NCBI GenBank assembly: GCA_022478985.1 | Contig: JAKSZP010014531.1 | Coordinates: forward strand, 154,389 to 218,388 | Length of the DNA: 64,000 nt | DNA from: Massospora cicadina | Lineage: Eukaryota > Entomophthoromycota > Entomophthoromycetes > Entomophthorales > Entomophthoraceae | Direction: 5' to 3' | Shown here: piece by piece, positions 10,508 through 23,457 of the stretch | Position numbering within the stretch: the stretch's first letter is position 1 | Layout: each line of letters begins with the position of its first letter | The notes under the pieces: model-generated | Seen by the model: only the letters and a program-made list of their open reading frames with translations | Database searches by the model: none | Told to the model about the DNA's origin: nothing | Program-made: the position numbers and the translations under genes

Positions 10508-13500
10508 TTATTGAATTACGCCTGGGCTCCTAAGAGCCTGAGGTGAGGAAGGGGAGGGAGGAGGCATCGAGAAAGGGAGGGGGTTAGCGCGCCAGAGCCG
10601 TGCTGCAGTGACAACTGAGTGGGGGAGGGTTGGCGACATAGTGCAGACCTTCAGGGCCATCTCAAAGTGTACCTGAAAGTGGGTGATCATGTGTGGAAGG
10701 ATCCACACCTGCTGGTCAAAGACAGCACGAAGGAAGGAGTTATGGATGGTCCAGATGGCTGTGGCATAGGCGAGGACACGGAGGGGTCGGTGGCAACCAG
10801 GCAATGTCTGCTCAAACATGAGGTCTTGCACAGGGTGTCCAGACCAGGGCTGAGCATGGAGGAGCGCGCGGGCCTTTGGCCAAAATGCGGCGACACCTGG
10901 ACAGGTGAAAAAATGATGGAGGTGGGAGTCAATAGGCTCCACACAGCGGGGGCAGCTTCAGTGCTGGAAGGTAGGGCCAGTCCAGTCCCCTGTTCTGTAT
11001 GAACAGTGGAGCACCCTCCATAAGGTGTTGGACACCTTTGCTGACAGGATGGGGTGATAGACGTCCTTCCACAATTCCTTAAGGTCAAATCTCACGGAGG
11101 GAGGAGCTCAAGGAGTCTTGGGCGGATGGGAGGACGATCTTGGGGGTTGAGGCGAGTTGTGACAACTTGTCCATTGTGCACAATTGCATGGCGACGTGGG
11201 CTGAGGCCAGGGCCTTCCCTTCTGTATGGGAAGGCATGGTGGATCCGCGCGCCTACTCGTTTCAGGGCAAGGAGAGCCTGGTTCCAGTAGGGGGATGAGG
11301 ATGGTTTTAGGAGATGGCCTGGGTGGTTTGTGAGCCACTCCCTAATGAGGTCAGAGATGCTCTAGGAAGACCCAGAGCTGCTGACACTGACTGGCGGAGG
11401 GCGGGCGCCCATTGGGGCATGGGGGTCGCGTCCCAGCAGACAATCGGCCATAGGAACTTCAGGAAGATTGTGGTGGCGTGGGATCGCGTGTCCAGAAGCC
11501 CTAGGCCCCCTTCATTGCAGGGTCGGGCAATGGTTGAGAGGGCCATTGGTGGATGGTTTGAGCCCCAGATCCAAAAGCGGAGGAGTACATTGAGCCGCGT
11601 ATAAAAGGCATCTGTGAATGGGCAGACGTGCGCTAGGAACCAGACTTTGGAGAGAAGGAACACATTGGCCATCAGAGCTCGACCCTGGGGGTGATGTGCC
11701 ACCGGTTCCAGCTGGCAATCCTGGAGTTAACTGCTGCAAGGAGCAAGTCCTCATTGTCTTTTAGCGCAACTCTTTGTTGGTTGGTGAGAACGCCCAGGTG
11801 ACGGAAGGTACCGCGCTCAGGTTCAATACCAAATGGTGGGGGGAAGGTGGGGGAGCCGACCTGCACAACTGTTGTCTTGGAGGTGTTGACCATGGCGTTG
11901 GACGCCTTGGTATACCTCTCAATGGTCACAGCAGCGAGGGCAACATCCCCAGGGCAGCCAAATGCAATGGCAGTGTCATCTGCAAATGCCATGGTGCGTG
12001 TGGGGGCTTTACCTGGGACCAGAATCCCTGTTAGCTTGTCCTGTAAGGAGGCCAAGAGGGGGTCAAGGGTGATGTTAAAAAGGATAGGGCTCAGGGGATC
12101 CCCTTGCCGGAGACCTTGTCCAACTGGTACTGCCACTGTAAAACCCATTGGCGCCAGGACTCTGGTGTGGAGCTGGTCATAGAGCGCTGATATCCAGCGC
12201 CTAGCTGCGGGTGGGAGATGGAAGCGGGCTAGGGAAGCATCAATATACTTCCAGGCTACCCTATCATATGCTTTCTCCATATCCAGGAGAGCCACAAAGC
12301 CATTCACCTTACGAGATTTAGCAGTCAAAGTCACGTGAAGGTCATTATAGTTGTCCCATAACGACCTCCCCGGAATAAAACCGTACTGGGATGGGGAGAG
12401 GCGAGGTGACATCCATTTGGTGATGCGGTTGGCCAGAAGCTTCGTGAAGAGCTTGTGGTCTGTGTTGATTAACGCTATGGGGCGCCAGTTCGCCAGGTTC
12501 TCACGGTATGACTTCTTGTGAATGAGGGTCGTGATTGAGCCTCTGGAGTCGGGGAGGACCTCGCCATTCACCAAGAGTGCAGCGAAGAGGTCGCGGAGGG
12601 TTCTGGCTATCACTGCAGGTTCCAGAAGGTACACCTCAAAGGGTATTCCGTCTGGGCCTGGGGCTTTAAGCCGTGGGTATTTCAGAAGGGTTTCCATCAC
12701 CTCCTGGATGGAAATAGGCGCCAGTAGAGCCTCATCAGCCCGTGTGTCAATGGGCGGCTCTGGAGCCCGCCACAGAAAGTCTTGGATGTCCGATGGGTCC
12801 ACCTGGGTGGCATGGAAGAGGCTGGAGTAGAAGCGGTGTAGTTCCTGCGTGATTTCCTCCTTGTCTGAAGTGGTTGTAGTGCCAATCTTCAGTGCAGTAA
12901 TATCCTGCGCTGTTGACCGGGCTTTCTGTTTCTGAAAGAAGAAGCGGGTGGGGCGTTCCCATTGAGCATAGTAACGAGATGTTGTAAAGTTTGCTGCCCG
13001 TTCTTCCTGCAGTGTGAGCTCCAAGCGGAGTGCTTCCTGCGCCGCTTCCCAGTCTTCCAACCATCTGGGAGAGGGCGAAGGCTGGCAGTTTCGCTCTAGA
13101 TGTCTGATTCTGGCTTCCGCCCTTTTGACTCTGGCGCGAGCTGCAGTCATCTGGGCTTTGGCACAGTTGTAAGCAACGCGGGTGATGCCCTCCTTGGTCA
13201 CCGCCCATTAGCCTTGTGGTCAAGCAGGTGGGGTGGGGGGAGGTGAGAGTCTCCCAGATGGTCATAGACAGCTTCTCCTTAGTGAAGGGGTTGTTGAGAA
13301 GAGCTGGGGCAACCCTAGGCCAGAACCTACGCGACGGTCTAAGTGTGGTGGTGAGGACAACGGTGAGTGACCTGTGATCACTCAGATGGTTGTCACGAGA
13401 GATGGGAGAGGAGACGCGGCCAATTAGCAGGGGGCCAATCAGTGCCATATCTATGCGTGACGCTGACTGGAAAGCTCCTCCATCATACTGGATCCTAGTC

Positions 13501-14053
13501 ATGCAACCTAGGCCAGACGCGGAGGGTGGAAGCGCATCTATAAAGCCACTCAGGCGAAGGAAATCCTGGAGGCGACTTGATCCAGGGCGTTCCTTTGCTG
13601 CAGGGGGTAAGAGTCATGGACGCGACTTATGGTTGTGTTGAAATCTCCTAAGAGGACTGTATTCCGTGGGAGATTGAGTTGGAGGAGCTCTTCCAAGAAC
13701 CGATTTTGCTCCTGACCTGCATTAGGCAGGTAGATGCTTGCAGCGAAGAAGGAGAAGTCAGGAGTGGTGAGTTTGGCCAGTATGAGGCAGCCACCTAGAT
13801 ATTGTGAAAAAGAATGGGTTTTAACCCGGGGATTCAAAACAATAAGGGCGGCATGGTTTGTCCAGAAGGAGTTGCCTCCAAACTGTTCATTCCATGCAGA
13901 TTGTTCGTGGGGGAGGATATGGGGCTCCTGGACAGCAGCGATGTCGATTTGTGCTGACCTGAAGTTTCGGAGGAGGCGGGCTCTCCGCTTAAAGTCCCGC
14001 AACCCATTTGCGTTGATGGATTGCAGGGCCAGGGTGCTGCCATGGGGACTCAT
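10508..14053 (-). pseudogene. LINE ORF2: APE endonuclease, reverse transcriptase, zinc finger
   Basis: This encodes the enzyme for target-primed reverse transcription. Frame 14053-13550 is the APE/EEP endonuclease N-terminus (Asn-16, QE at 42-43, Y-x-P-N at 108-111, GDFN at 136-139). After a frame change, 13502 onward carries the endonuclease C-terminus with SDH. After another, 13201-11672 (509 aa) is the RT: KAPGPDG 179-185, LDMEKAYDR 306-314, GLRQGDPLSP 363-372, catalytic FADD 406-409. Frame 11702-11307 continues with the post-RT region (GRALMANVF). Frame 10942-10508 begins inside a CPRC...HHFFTC zinc finger. About five frameshifts make it non-functional now. Confidence 0.9.
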
Positions 14054-14140
14054 AGCTGTTCCCCTCCATGTCCTGGGGGGTTGCCAGCGCTTAAACCTGC
14101 TGCTGTGAGGCGGCTAGTTTTGAGTCCTTTAGCTTGACTA

Positions 14141-16813
14141 TTAGCTGCAATCTGTGAGGAGCGTCGAGGGTTCTGAGGGAAGGAGAGGGTGGGGGGCGGA
14201 GGACCCAGTAAGCCAGCCTAGGATGCTGCCCCCGCTCCATTGCAGGGGAAGGACCTGAGGGTGCTCAATGGTGACCTCCGCGGTGTCCCCATTTGATGAG
14301 TCTGAGTCCATATTCACTTCCTCCAACACTGCAAAGGATCCGCGCGAAATGGACTGTGGGGTTGGGGTAGGACTCTTTGAGGTGGCACTTCTACCGCAGG
14401 CCGCGAGTTGCCAGTCCATGCTGGTGGGCATAGCTCCATTGGGAGCTGAGGGTTGATGCGATAAATCGCTGGTGGAGGTTGGTGGGGGTGCCGCGGAGCC
14501 CTGAGTGGGGGTGGCTGACGAGGGGCACCCTGTGGGAGATGCCTTGCGCTTGGTGAGAGAGGGAGTTGACTCTGGGAGATTGGAGGGGGTGCCCATTGGA
14601 AGGGGGGCATGAGCGCGAAGGTATCCCATACCAATAGTGGGGTTAGCTGTTTCAACTGCTAGGCGTAAGGCCTCAGGGGACAGTTCTTGAACGGGAACCC
14701 ATTGTGTGGGTTGTGGAATTGCTGCTGCAGCCACGTGGGATCGTTTTTGGCCTGGTTTAGGCCCCTGGGTGGTGGCTAAGAGGGCTTGTTTTCGAGCTGT
14801 GCAGCCACTATACAAGTGTCCAAGGGCGTTACACCATGAACACCGGGGGCGCGCCTGATCAGGGTCGACAAAAAGATCTCAGGGCATACCCCAACTACCG
14901 CCACACGAGGAATAACCTCAATGTTGCGGGATACAGTGGGGGAGGGGATGAACGACGCCCTAGCAGTGCGAGCTCTTTGAGTGGGAGCATAGTAAGAGGG
15001 GACGCTAAAGTCCACTGAAAGAACAGACCCAAACTCCATTAAACCACGATGGAGTGCCAGTTTAAGAGACTCAGGATTAACAGTCGTTGGTAGGTTGGAA
15101 AAAGTAACCCATGAAATTTTCTCCAGGTGAGAGCGTGTGCGGGAGATGCGAAGAGATCCGCGTGGAATAATGACCTGGATGGTGGCAGCATGGTCAGCAA
15201 GGGCAGCTTCAGTGAAGCCCACATCGATGTAGTGGCCCTCCACTGATTCATGGATGGTGGTGTTAATAGGGAATGTATCCGCAATCGCTGCAAAGTATGA
15301 GAAGTAATCCTCTATATAGAATTCAACAGGGTTATGCCCATAATAAAGGCGAATTGCGTGGGAGAGGGTTGAGCGAGGTAGAGCTTTTTGTGCTCTAGTT
15401 TCGGCCCATTTCTTCTTAACATCAGCAATAAACGCCACTTCACGGGGATCAGCTTTGGGTAGCGTTGGTGCCAGAGGTTTTTGCCACGCCCCAGTGGCTC
15501 CTTTGGTACGTTTGTGTTTGCTTTGGGCTGCAATTGCAGGTTGAGTGTGAGCTGGTGGTTTGGACAAGTTTGCGGAGTTCCCTTGTTTCTGGAATGTTAC
15601 AGCAGTTGCTGGCGTCATATTAAATTGAGGGGCGGTTTGTTGGGCCTCGCTAAATTGGGGAGGCCCATCCAGATTGGAATTAACTCCAGCCAGTTGGGAG
15701 GAGGGAGACGTTATATCACCATCCCAATCTATTTGGGTAAATTCAGCCCGAGTATTTTCTGTGATTTTGTGGGCAAAACTCACTGGCTGATTGGTGAATT
15801 GGTCGTTTTCAGCATATTGAGATAAAGTGCTGACTTGAGAAGTGCCAATTATGGGGTTTAAATGGGACGGGTGAGATTGGAACTGGTGTGAAGTTTCAAA
15901 AATCTGAACCATTTAAATCCCCATTGGGAAAAGTAGATTGTCCCAATTTGGTGCTTAGTGAACCAGAATGTGCGGCTAATCCAACCTTACATCCGAGGGT
16001 TTGGGGGCCAGGTGATTGTTGGGCCTCGCTAAATTGAGGAGTCCCATCCAGATTGGAATTAACTCCAGCCAATTGGGAGGAGGGCGATGTTTCATCACCA
16101 TCCCAATCTATTTGGGTAAATTTAGCCCCGAGTATTTGCTGTGATTTCGTGGGCAAAACTCATTGGCTGATTGGTGAATTGGTCATTTTCAGCATATTGA
16201 GATAAAGTGCCGACTTGAGAAGTGCCGATTATGGGGTTTAAATGGGACGGGTGAGATTGGAACTGGTGTGAAGTTCAAAATCCAAACCATTTGAATCCTC
16301 ATTGGGAAAAGTAGATTGTCCCAATTTGGTGCTTAGTGAACCAGAATGTGCGGCTAATCCAACCTTACATCTGAGGGTTTGGGGGACAGGTAGCTGGGTA
16401 TCGCCCCTCATGGAGGGAGCCAGAAACACGGCGTCAGCAATAATAGATGGGTCTGAATTAGCTGACACAATGGGGGAGGTGAATGTCTGGATGGGCTGAG
16501 TTGCATTCAACTGAGCAGACGCCATTAAAACAGCGTGGGTGATGGCCTCCTTGGTTGGAGGGGGCCCAGCGGGTTGGTGGGAGGCAGCGCACACAGAGCT
16601 GTTAGGCGTGCAGGTTGCAGAAGTGCGATCAGGTGAACTGGCGCTAGTTGGAGTAGCTCCAGGTTGGGGGTGGTGCCTGCTTTCATGGCTGCTGCTTGAG
16701 AGCGGGTGATTCTGGTTGACCCTGAGGTGGGTAACCAAGGGTTTCTTCGTTTGAGGGGTGGTGCTGGCTCGTTTGGCATAGCCTGCGGGTTCTTTTGCGG
16801 GGTTTCCCGCCAT
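14141..16813 (-). pseudogene. LINE ORF1: RNA-binding protein with CCHC zinc knuckle
   Basis: The start at 16813 is the first ATG, 87 bp from the element's 5' end. Frame 16813-16238 (191 aa) is a low-complexity, Ser/Thr/Pro-rich N-terminus. A 379-bp tandem duplication breaks the frame, and coding resumes in 15912-14776 (378 aa), the conserved central domain. A further frame change leads into 14815-14141 (224 aa). The CCHC zinc knuckle CSWCNALGHLYSGC spans this last junction at about 14795-14835. Its role by analogy is coating element RNA. The C-terminus is Pro/Ser rich with an acidic patch. It lies upstream of ORF2 in a different frame with ~87 bp between them. Confidence 0.8.
15638..16394. 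repeat. 379-bp tandem duplication inside LINE ORF1
   Basis: Copy 1 is 15638-16016 and copy 2 is 16017-16394. Both begin TGTTGGGCCTCGCTAAATTG and run in parallel with few differences. The 379-bp offset is not a multiple of three, so the duplication shifts the ORF1 frame. Confidence 0.9.
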
Positions 16814-16917
16814 ATTTGCTAATAGTTTTCATAAATCTCTTTAGTGGAGCTAAATTTCAGGCTGAATTGATTTTCGAAAAGTGATGCTTAGCAGAAAGAG
16901 TTCACTAACTATATTTT

Positions 16918-18346
16918 ACTTATCTTAGTTACGCTTTCATGACCTTTCTGATAACTAATATAGAAAGTTAGTATTATGATACCATATTTTAATAACAATG
17001 ATCTTCTGTCCATTATTAAAATTTTACTATTGTGCATCAGAATTTGATACTTTTAATATCTATCAAAACTACTCTGATAGTATTCAAGACATCCATTATT
17101 GGATGGTATATAGTCCCCTTATATTTGACCTAGTCTGCAAAATCAGGTTGGTATAGTAAAATTCTTTAGCTCCTATTAAAAACTGCATATGAAAGAACTG
17201 TCACTCCACAACAATATTACCTTATTATAAGGCATTCTTTTTCTTTATACGTTTTTTGTTATTTATAATCCTCTAATAATTATTAGGAAATAATAGATAA
17301 TGCTGTTTGATAATATAGATTTTAATGCTTACAAAAATAATAATAAATTTGGCTTCTGGTACAATCAACATTGTTAGGATTTTTCCATAAAGTCAAAGAA
17401 GCCAAAGAGTGCCTAAATCCACTTTTCTTATAAAAAGTCTTTTTTTATTATATGGAAACATCAATATTTACACTTACTCCAACTTCACATTGCCTAGTAT
17501 ACTTTATGTTGAAAAAGTTAATTTCTTATGTAGTAAAATCACTCAACTATATTGCTAAAATGGCAAATGTTACTTTAAATAAATTCTCTCATACTACTGC
17601 CTTATTTTCCAAGGTTTCATCTCCAAAAACTTGATTTACTTATTTTTTTTTTCATGGTAGGAAGATTTGATTCTATTGTTAATCTTATACTCTGAACCCT
17701 AATTTTGGCTTTCCTTTTTAATACATTTCAAAAACAATTTCAATAATTTACTTTGATACTAAGTGAAAGACTCTAAGGGTAGAGAGCATCTAAATTAAAG
17801 TTTTGAAAAAGTTTTGAAGTTTAGTTTTTGATCATCCAATCTTGGTGTGCCCCATTGTCCCTCCCAAATGTAATTTGCATAACATTTTTGTGATAACCCT
17901 TTCCACATAGTTGCAAACCTACGAATATCCTGCACATAAAGATTTAGATGAAATAACCCAAGAACAGCACTGTCAACTGCCAAACCCCAGTCCTTTTATA
18001 TATGTCAGTGCTCTCACTTGTGAGTACTGGCCTTTTTATTTTTGTGATCACAATATAATTATTTTAATTAAAAAAATGTAATTCCCAAGTATTAATTTGC
18101 CATCTTAAGTTGTGTATATAGAAGCATATTGCGCATTGCAGCCACTTCTATGAACCCACAAAGATGGCTTACTCCTTTTCAACTAGAAAGCTTTGAGCTG
18201 TAATTCATTAATTTATTAGTCACTCTGGTGGTTCATTGGGCGACTTTCAATTTGCAACCAGAGACAACCTGAACTCCCCTGGTCCCTATCAAACTAAGTT
18301 TTTATTGATATTATAGTTAATAAACTAATTTTTTAGTTGACTAGCA
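16918..18346. other. AT-rich intergenic sequence
   Basis: No gene recognised. The short frames here, such as 17795-17983 on the minus strand, have no recognisable motif. Confidence 0.6.
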
Positions 18347-18351
18347 TTCTG

Positions 18352-19206
18352 TAAGGAGAGTGTATATAACTCTCCTGTTCCCAATGTGGTAGTGCATGGT
18401 GCACAAGGCCAACATCAGGGAACTAGCCGTTAGTTCCAAAGTCATTAGATCCCAGCAGAGTGCTGGAGCAATAATAGCTTAGGCATAGAATAGCGAGATT
18501 TATGATAAAAACCCCATTAGAAGTGGTGCGGTGCACATATCAAAAAGGGTTAAGTGACCCAGGTTGGAGGGAACTGGACAAACAAATGGTGAACGAGTTG
18601 AAAGCTGCAAGGTACTTGCAATGGCAAAAGTAATAGAGCGTGAGACCTCCTTGAAGAGGTTCATGCACAGGAGCAATCAGAATATCATAAAATTGTAAAA
18701 AAAAAATGTAAACGGGGGAAAAATTTATTTGCAAAGTTGACCAACAAGAAATGTTGGTTGAGGAAAATGAATTTATGCTCAAATGGGGGAATAGGGGTTA
18801 AGCCTCAGTGGGCCCAAGCACTGACTCACCAATAGGGCGACACTGCATTCCAAGTTGGTTGAATAAGCCAAAAACTGACTTCACTTGAGTGATCAATTGA
18901 AGTTGGATTTGACCCAAGCGCATTATTCTGAAAATGGAACAGGTTTCAAAACCCCGCTCCTCAACAAACCAAATTGAACCATCTGCATTCATTTGGTATA
19001 TTGTTCGTTTTAATGCTGGCTTGACATTAAGGGCTGGGAGTTTGGCAACCCACTAGTCCTAACCTGGGCATATTTTGCCCAAACCCAGCGTTGGTCCAGG
19101 GTGTGCCTCAGGTCAGGAAGGGCCTGTAGCTTCACCCTCTGGGCCTCCTGGCGCCCAGCCTTGTCTTTGGGGTTGGTCCCCACTATTATGTCATGTGCAC
19201 ATGACA
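18352..19206 (-). repeat. 3' LTR of element D (855 bp)
   Basis: Starts TGTCATGTGC in the sense strand and ends TCCTTACA. Same family as 23458-24457 and the solo copy at 34636-35476. Its first ~400 bp hold reading frames 19207-19010 and 18992-18798, which correspond to the single 144-residue frame of the solo copy. Confidence 0.92.
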
Positions 19207-22200
19207 TTACCCTCTCCTCCCAATGGGGCTCAACCCCCTCCAGGGGCTTGCGCCAGGGAAAAGTTCTTGTGGGCGTGGGCCAACTTCATGGTGGCAACGG
19301 TCAGTTTAGGTTGGGATCCCGCAGCCTGGGGAAAACGCTGGTGGAAGGCGTCAATCAGATCTTGGGCATGCACACAGTCACGTGCTGGAACCCAGCTGTT
19401 CTCTGCAGCGTCAAAGCCCTTGCAGGATACCAGGTACTTGAGTCTTCATTTAACGCGGTGAGAGGCAACTATTTCTACCACCTCCCGCTCTGGCGCCCCA
19501 TCCACGAGATAGGCCTCAGGAGTCTCTGGTGGGGGGCCCTCAAACAACGTCAGTTTGCTCTCATGAAACACCAAGAAGATCTGGAATGAGGGGGAGATCT
19601 AGCTGGTATGAGGCATGGCCCACCTTTATAACAACGCGATAGGAGCCAATCCTCTTTGGTCCCAGCTTCTTACATGACTGCTTGATTGGGATGTTATGAG
19701 CATTAAGCATCACGAGATCCCCTTCCTTGTATGCGGGACCCACTTGGCGCTTCCCATCAGCGTTCTCCTTATATACCTTCATAACCGCCTCCAAGCTTGT
19801 GGAAACCCCCTGGTGGACCTTCTTGATTGTCTTGGTAAAGTCCACCACCGCTTCAACCTTTAGACCCACAGCTGGGCTCCATGTTAAGGGCGGGGTTAAA
19901 GCCATGGCTGGCAAAAAACGGGGAGCAGCCAATCAAAGAGTGTGAGGTATTGTTGTAGCTAAACTGGGCCATGGGAAGGTGAGAAGCCCAATCTGAATAA
20001 TCTTCAGCGGTGTGACACTGCAGAAACTGTTCCAAGAACTGGTTCACTCGTTCAGTCTGCCCATCTGATTGGGGATGATAGGCAGTTGAACGGCAAGGGA
20101 AAATCTGAAGAGTTTTACACAACTCTTCCCAAAAGACAGAGGTAAACTGGGGTCTTCGGTCACTGATGATCTCTTGGGGAACTCCATGGAGTGCAAACAC
20201 ATGCATGACGGAAAACCTGGCCATCTCAGCTGCGGTTATTGTAGTTCTGCAAGGAATGAAGTGGGCGAACTTTGTAAACTGTCCACCACCACCATGATGG
20301 CATTGTAACCATATGAGACAGGTAGTTCTACAATAAAATCCACCTGATAGGGAAGTCCAGGGCCTTTCAGCTTTCTGGACAGGTACCAACAACCCCGCTA
20401 AAAGTTGACAATTTGGCTTCACTTGGTTGCAGACTAAACATTCCTTGCAGTACCGCCCCACCTGATCAGGCAAGCCCTTCCAATTGTGTGTGCGCCAGAT
20501 TAACTCTAATGTCTTCGCTTTACCAGGATGACCAATGGTAAGTTCATGATGATGGTCCCAGATAATTTCCAGGTGAAGTAGTCCAGCAGGAACACATAGG
20601 CGCCCCTGAAACCACACCATCTCATCCTTCATGTGATAGCCCCTGGAGAGATCCTCTTGATTCAACTCGCACTCAGCAAGTAACATAGTATATTCCATTA
20701 CCAGTGGCTGAGAAAGGACTACCTTCCTGAACATACCATATTCCTCCGCATTTTTCAGAGGGGCATGTGCTGGCCCGTTGGCCAGGGGAGAGGGTCGTTG
20801 AGGCAGAAGTTTGCTTGGAAGAATCATCACCTGGGTGTTGTGAACTTCTACCTCCTTGGGATCAGGTGCTAAATCAGGGTTGCGGCATAAAGCATCCACC
20901 AATCCATTATCCTTACCCTTGGTGAACTCACATGTGAATGCGAATTGGGCAAGAGTCTCATGCCACCGGGTCTGCCGTGAGGTTAAGACATGAGGAGCGT
21001 GGTAGTACAGCAAGGAACGGTGGTTTGTATGTACCTGGAAAGGTTGGGATGAGCCATGAAAGTGGTGACGCCAATAAGTCAGCGCCACCACCACTGCCAG
21101 TAACTCCTTATCATAAACGGCGTAATTCAACTCTGGCAAAGACATTTTCCTAGAAAATATCCCACCGGATGCTCAATCCCATCTTTGCCTACTTGTAACA
21201 AGGTGGCCGCTATGGCTAAGTTGGAGGCATCAGTTGACACAATGAACTACTTTGAAGGGTTGACATGGTGAAGAACAGTCATGGACAACAGGGTGCACTT
21301 CACTGCTTGGAAAGCATCCTCCAAAATGGGGGACCACTGAAGCACCTTGGCACCGCTAGCCTTGTTTAAGGGAGCCGCCGCCTCAGACAGATTGGGAATG
21401 AACTACTTGAGAAACGTACACGTCCCCAAAAAGCTCCTTAATTCCTTGACTGAGGTGGGGGTAGGCCACTCACAAATCGCCTTCTCCTTGTCTGGAGTTA
21501 TCATGTGTCCTTAGTCGAACACAACGTTGCCCAGAAACATGACCTGGGACTTGAAGAACTCACACTTTAAAATTTTCAACTTAAGGCTGGCTGCCTTTAA
21601 CCGCTCCACCACTTGCCAAAGGTGAACTGCATGGGACTCCTGATCAGGGGAAAACACCAGAATATCATCCATGTAGGCAACTGCGCATACCCCTAACAGG
21701 TCCCCCAACGCTGCATCAATGCGGCGTTGAAAGATAGCAGGGGCATTCTTAAGCCCAAAGGGCATGACCTAAAACTGGAAGATCCATTTTCTGGTATGGA
21801 ATGCAGTCAACAAATTTTTGTCCTTTTTTAATCCGGATCTGATTGAACGCATTGAGGCAATCCAGCTTGGAAAAGACCTTCGCCTTCTCCACATAGCGTG
21901 CAATTTGTGAATACAAAGGGATGGGATGGAGGTCTGGTACAGTAACGTTTTTAAGGTTACCATAGTCTACGCATGGACTTAAAGTACCATCAGACTTCTC
22001 CACAAAGAGTAGGGGAGCATACAGGGGAGGTACGCTGAAAAATTGCACCTTTGGTCAACTGTCCCTTCACCCACACATCCAACGCCTCTTCCTCCCAGAC
22101 AGTCAATGGGTAAATAGGGGAAGATATATGCACCAGATCCACCGTGAGCTTGAAGTCACAATCAAAATTGGAGTGCTCAGGGAGTGCGTTGGCAGATGCT

Positions 22201-22985
22201 GCATCAAAAGAGGATTCCAAACCCTCCAAGCAAGAAGGTATAGGAATTTCCACTGAGGGATTCTGCATTGAAGCAAGGCGACAAGGGAGACAGTGGGGCC
22301 AGTGGGGCAATTTGCCCTGGGAGTTCTCTTCTGACAAAGGCACAACAAATTTGCGACCATTCTTCATGGTGAGGGACAGGGTATTCTCCTTCAGGTTAGT
22401 TCTAACGTCAAACTTCCACCACCACTCCACACCCAAAATGATAGGGAACAGAAGGGTTTTTAATTGCACTGAAGTGATCAGGAAAGTGGTACTTGCCAAC
22501 CTGATAGTCCACTGTCCCAATGATCTTCAGAGTGGGAATACCTTGGGAAGCCCCTCCTCTAACCACATCACCTGACAAGTAACTCAGTCCAAGGTAGTCA
22601 GCTAAATACTGGTCCATAAAGTTTCCAGAGGCGCCAGTATCCACCAAAATAGTAGTGGTGAGCTTCCCTAAAGGAGAGGAGAGAGTAGCAGTCAGTAGAA
22701 AATACCTGGAATGGTCTTTATTTATGGTAGACAACAACACTTCACCAAAAAGTTCTTCCTCTGGCTCAAGCACTCCAACAGAATCTCTTTTGGAGTCAAA
22801 AAAGGGGAGGGATAGTTGGCCACTCTTAATACTGAGGACACATACCCCACCATGCCTTCTGCAGGGGCATATATTTTGTCATATTTGAAACAAAGTTCCT
22901 TCTCCACTTCCTGTGTGCTCCAGATCATGGTAGAGGTCAACCGTGGGTTCTTAGGGGTAATCTGATATACCGGAATAGGGTCCAT
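19207..22985 (-). pseudogene. Decayed element D pol
   Basis: Pol in several frames. The protease active site DTGAS lies in frame 22773-22408 (residues 45-49). RT spans 22520-21511 in three frames, with the catalytic YMDD near 21665-21675. RNase H and integrase share frame 21145-19853 (430 aa): RNase H end, integrase zinc-binding region (HH...CC), a core with the catalytic aspartate in EIISD and the glutamate in SDGQTERVNQ. The first core aspartate falls in a frame-broken patch near 20340. Frame 19932-19561 is the integrase C-terminus with a GPY/F-like module. A chromodomain with one stop (LKYLVSCKGF...ENSWVPA) lies near 19400-19530. Chromodomains of this class guide integration to particular chromatin. 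Frame breaks make it inactive. Confidence 0.88.
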
Positions 22986-23457
22986 ATCCAGTCCATATGA
23001 ACTAATAAACGGTTCAGAGGTAGAGACCAGGTTTTATTATAAAATGCAGTTTCTGATGTGAATGACCATATCCTTTGAACTGCAACAGAATGCACAATGT
23101 TATCCAAGGCCAACACCCCCAGGCCCATCTGCACTGATTCCACCAGCATCTTCTGAATGTGCCAGAGAAGGGAAACTCATTTCTCAGAATGAAATTTAAT
23201 TAATTCGGCGGAAAGTTGGGGAATCATGACTTTTGGACATCGAAGCACCTGAATCCACCAGTTATGAACATGAAGGGTGGATACTTTCCAGTTAGAGGCA
23301 ACCATAATAACGCCAAGTTGCTCCAACCTTCAGGTAAATGGGGAAACAGTGGTGCGGCTAATGACAGCTGAAACCCACAGCTGGCGCCCACTGTTTCCAC
23401 TTTGGAAAAGGTCCACACGGAAAAAGTTTGTGCACATAAAAAAGGTTGGTTGAATAA

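Larger units (their letters stand above)
10466..16900 (-). mobile_element. Full-length non-LTR retrotransposon (LINE)
   Basis: A 6435-bp element bounded by the 17-bp duplication at 10449-10465 and 16901-16917. In the sense strand it has an 87-bp 5' leader, ORF1 (from 16813), a short spacer, ORF2 (14053-10508) and a 3' end reading GGGACCATCTAGTACTAAAA with only a short A tail. It is clearly more GC-rich than the surrounding AT-rich DNA. ORF2 carries an APE endonuclease, an RT and a C-terminal zinc finger. No RNase H domain was found, so the clade is uncertain (L1/Tx1-like or Tad-like). Both ORFs are frameshifted. Confidence 0.93.

Noticed and set aside
11774..12830. Plus-strand frames of 80-110 residues across 10600-14100
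   Set aside because: These are antisense shadows of the GC-rich LINE ORF2.
17795..17983. 62-residue minus-strand frame
   Set aside because: No motif, AT-rich context and no relative in the window.
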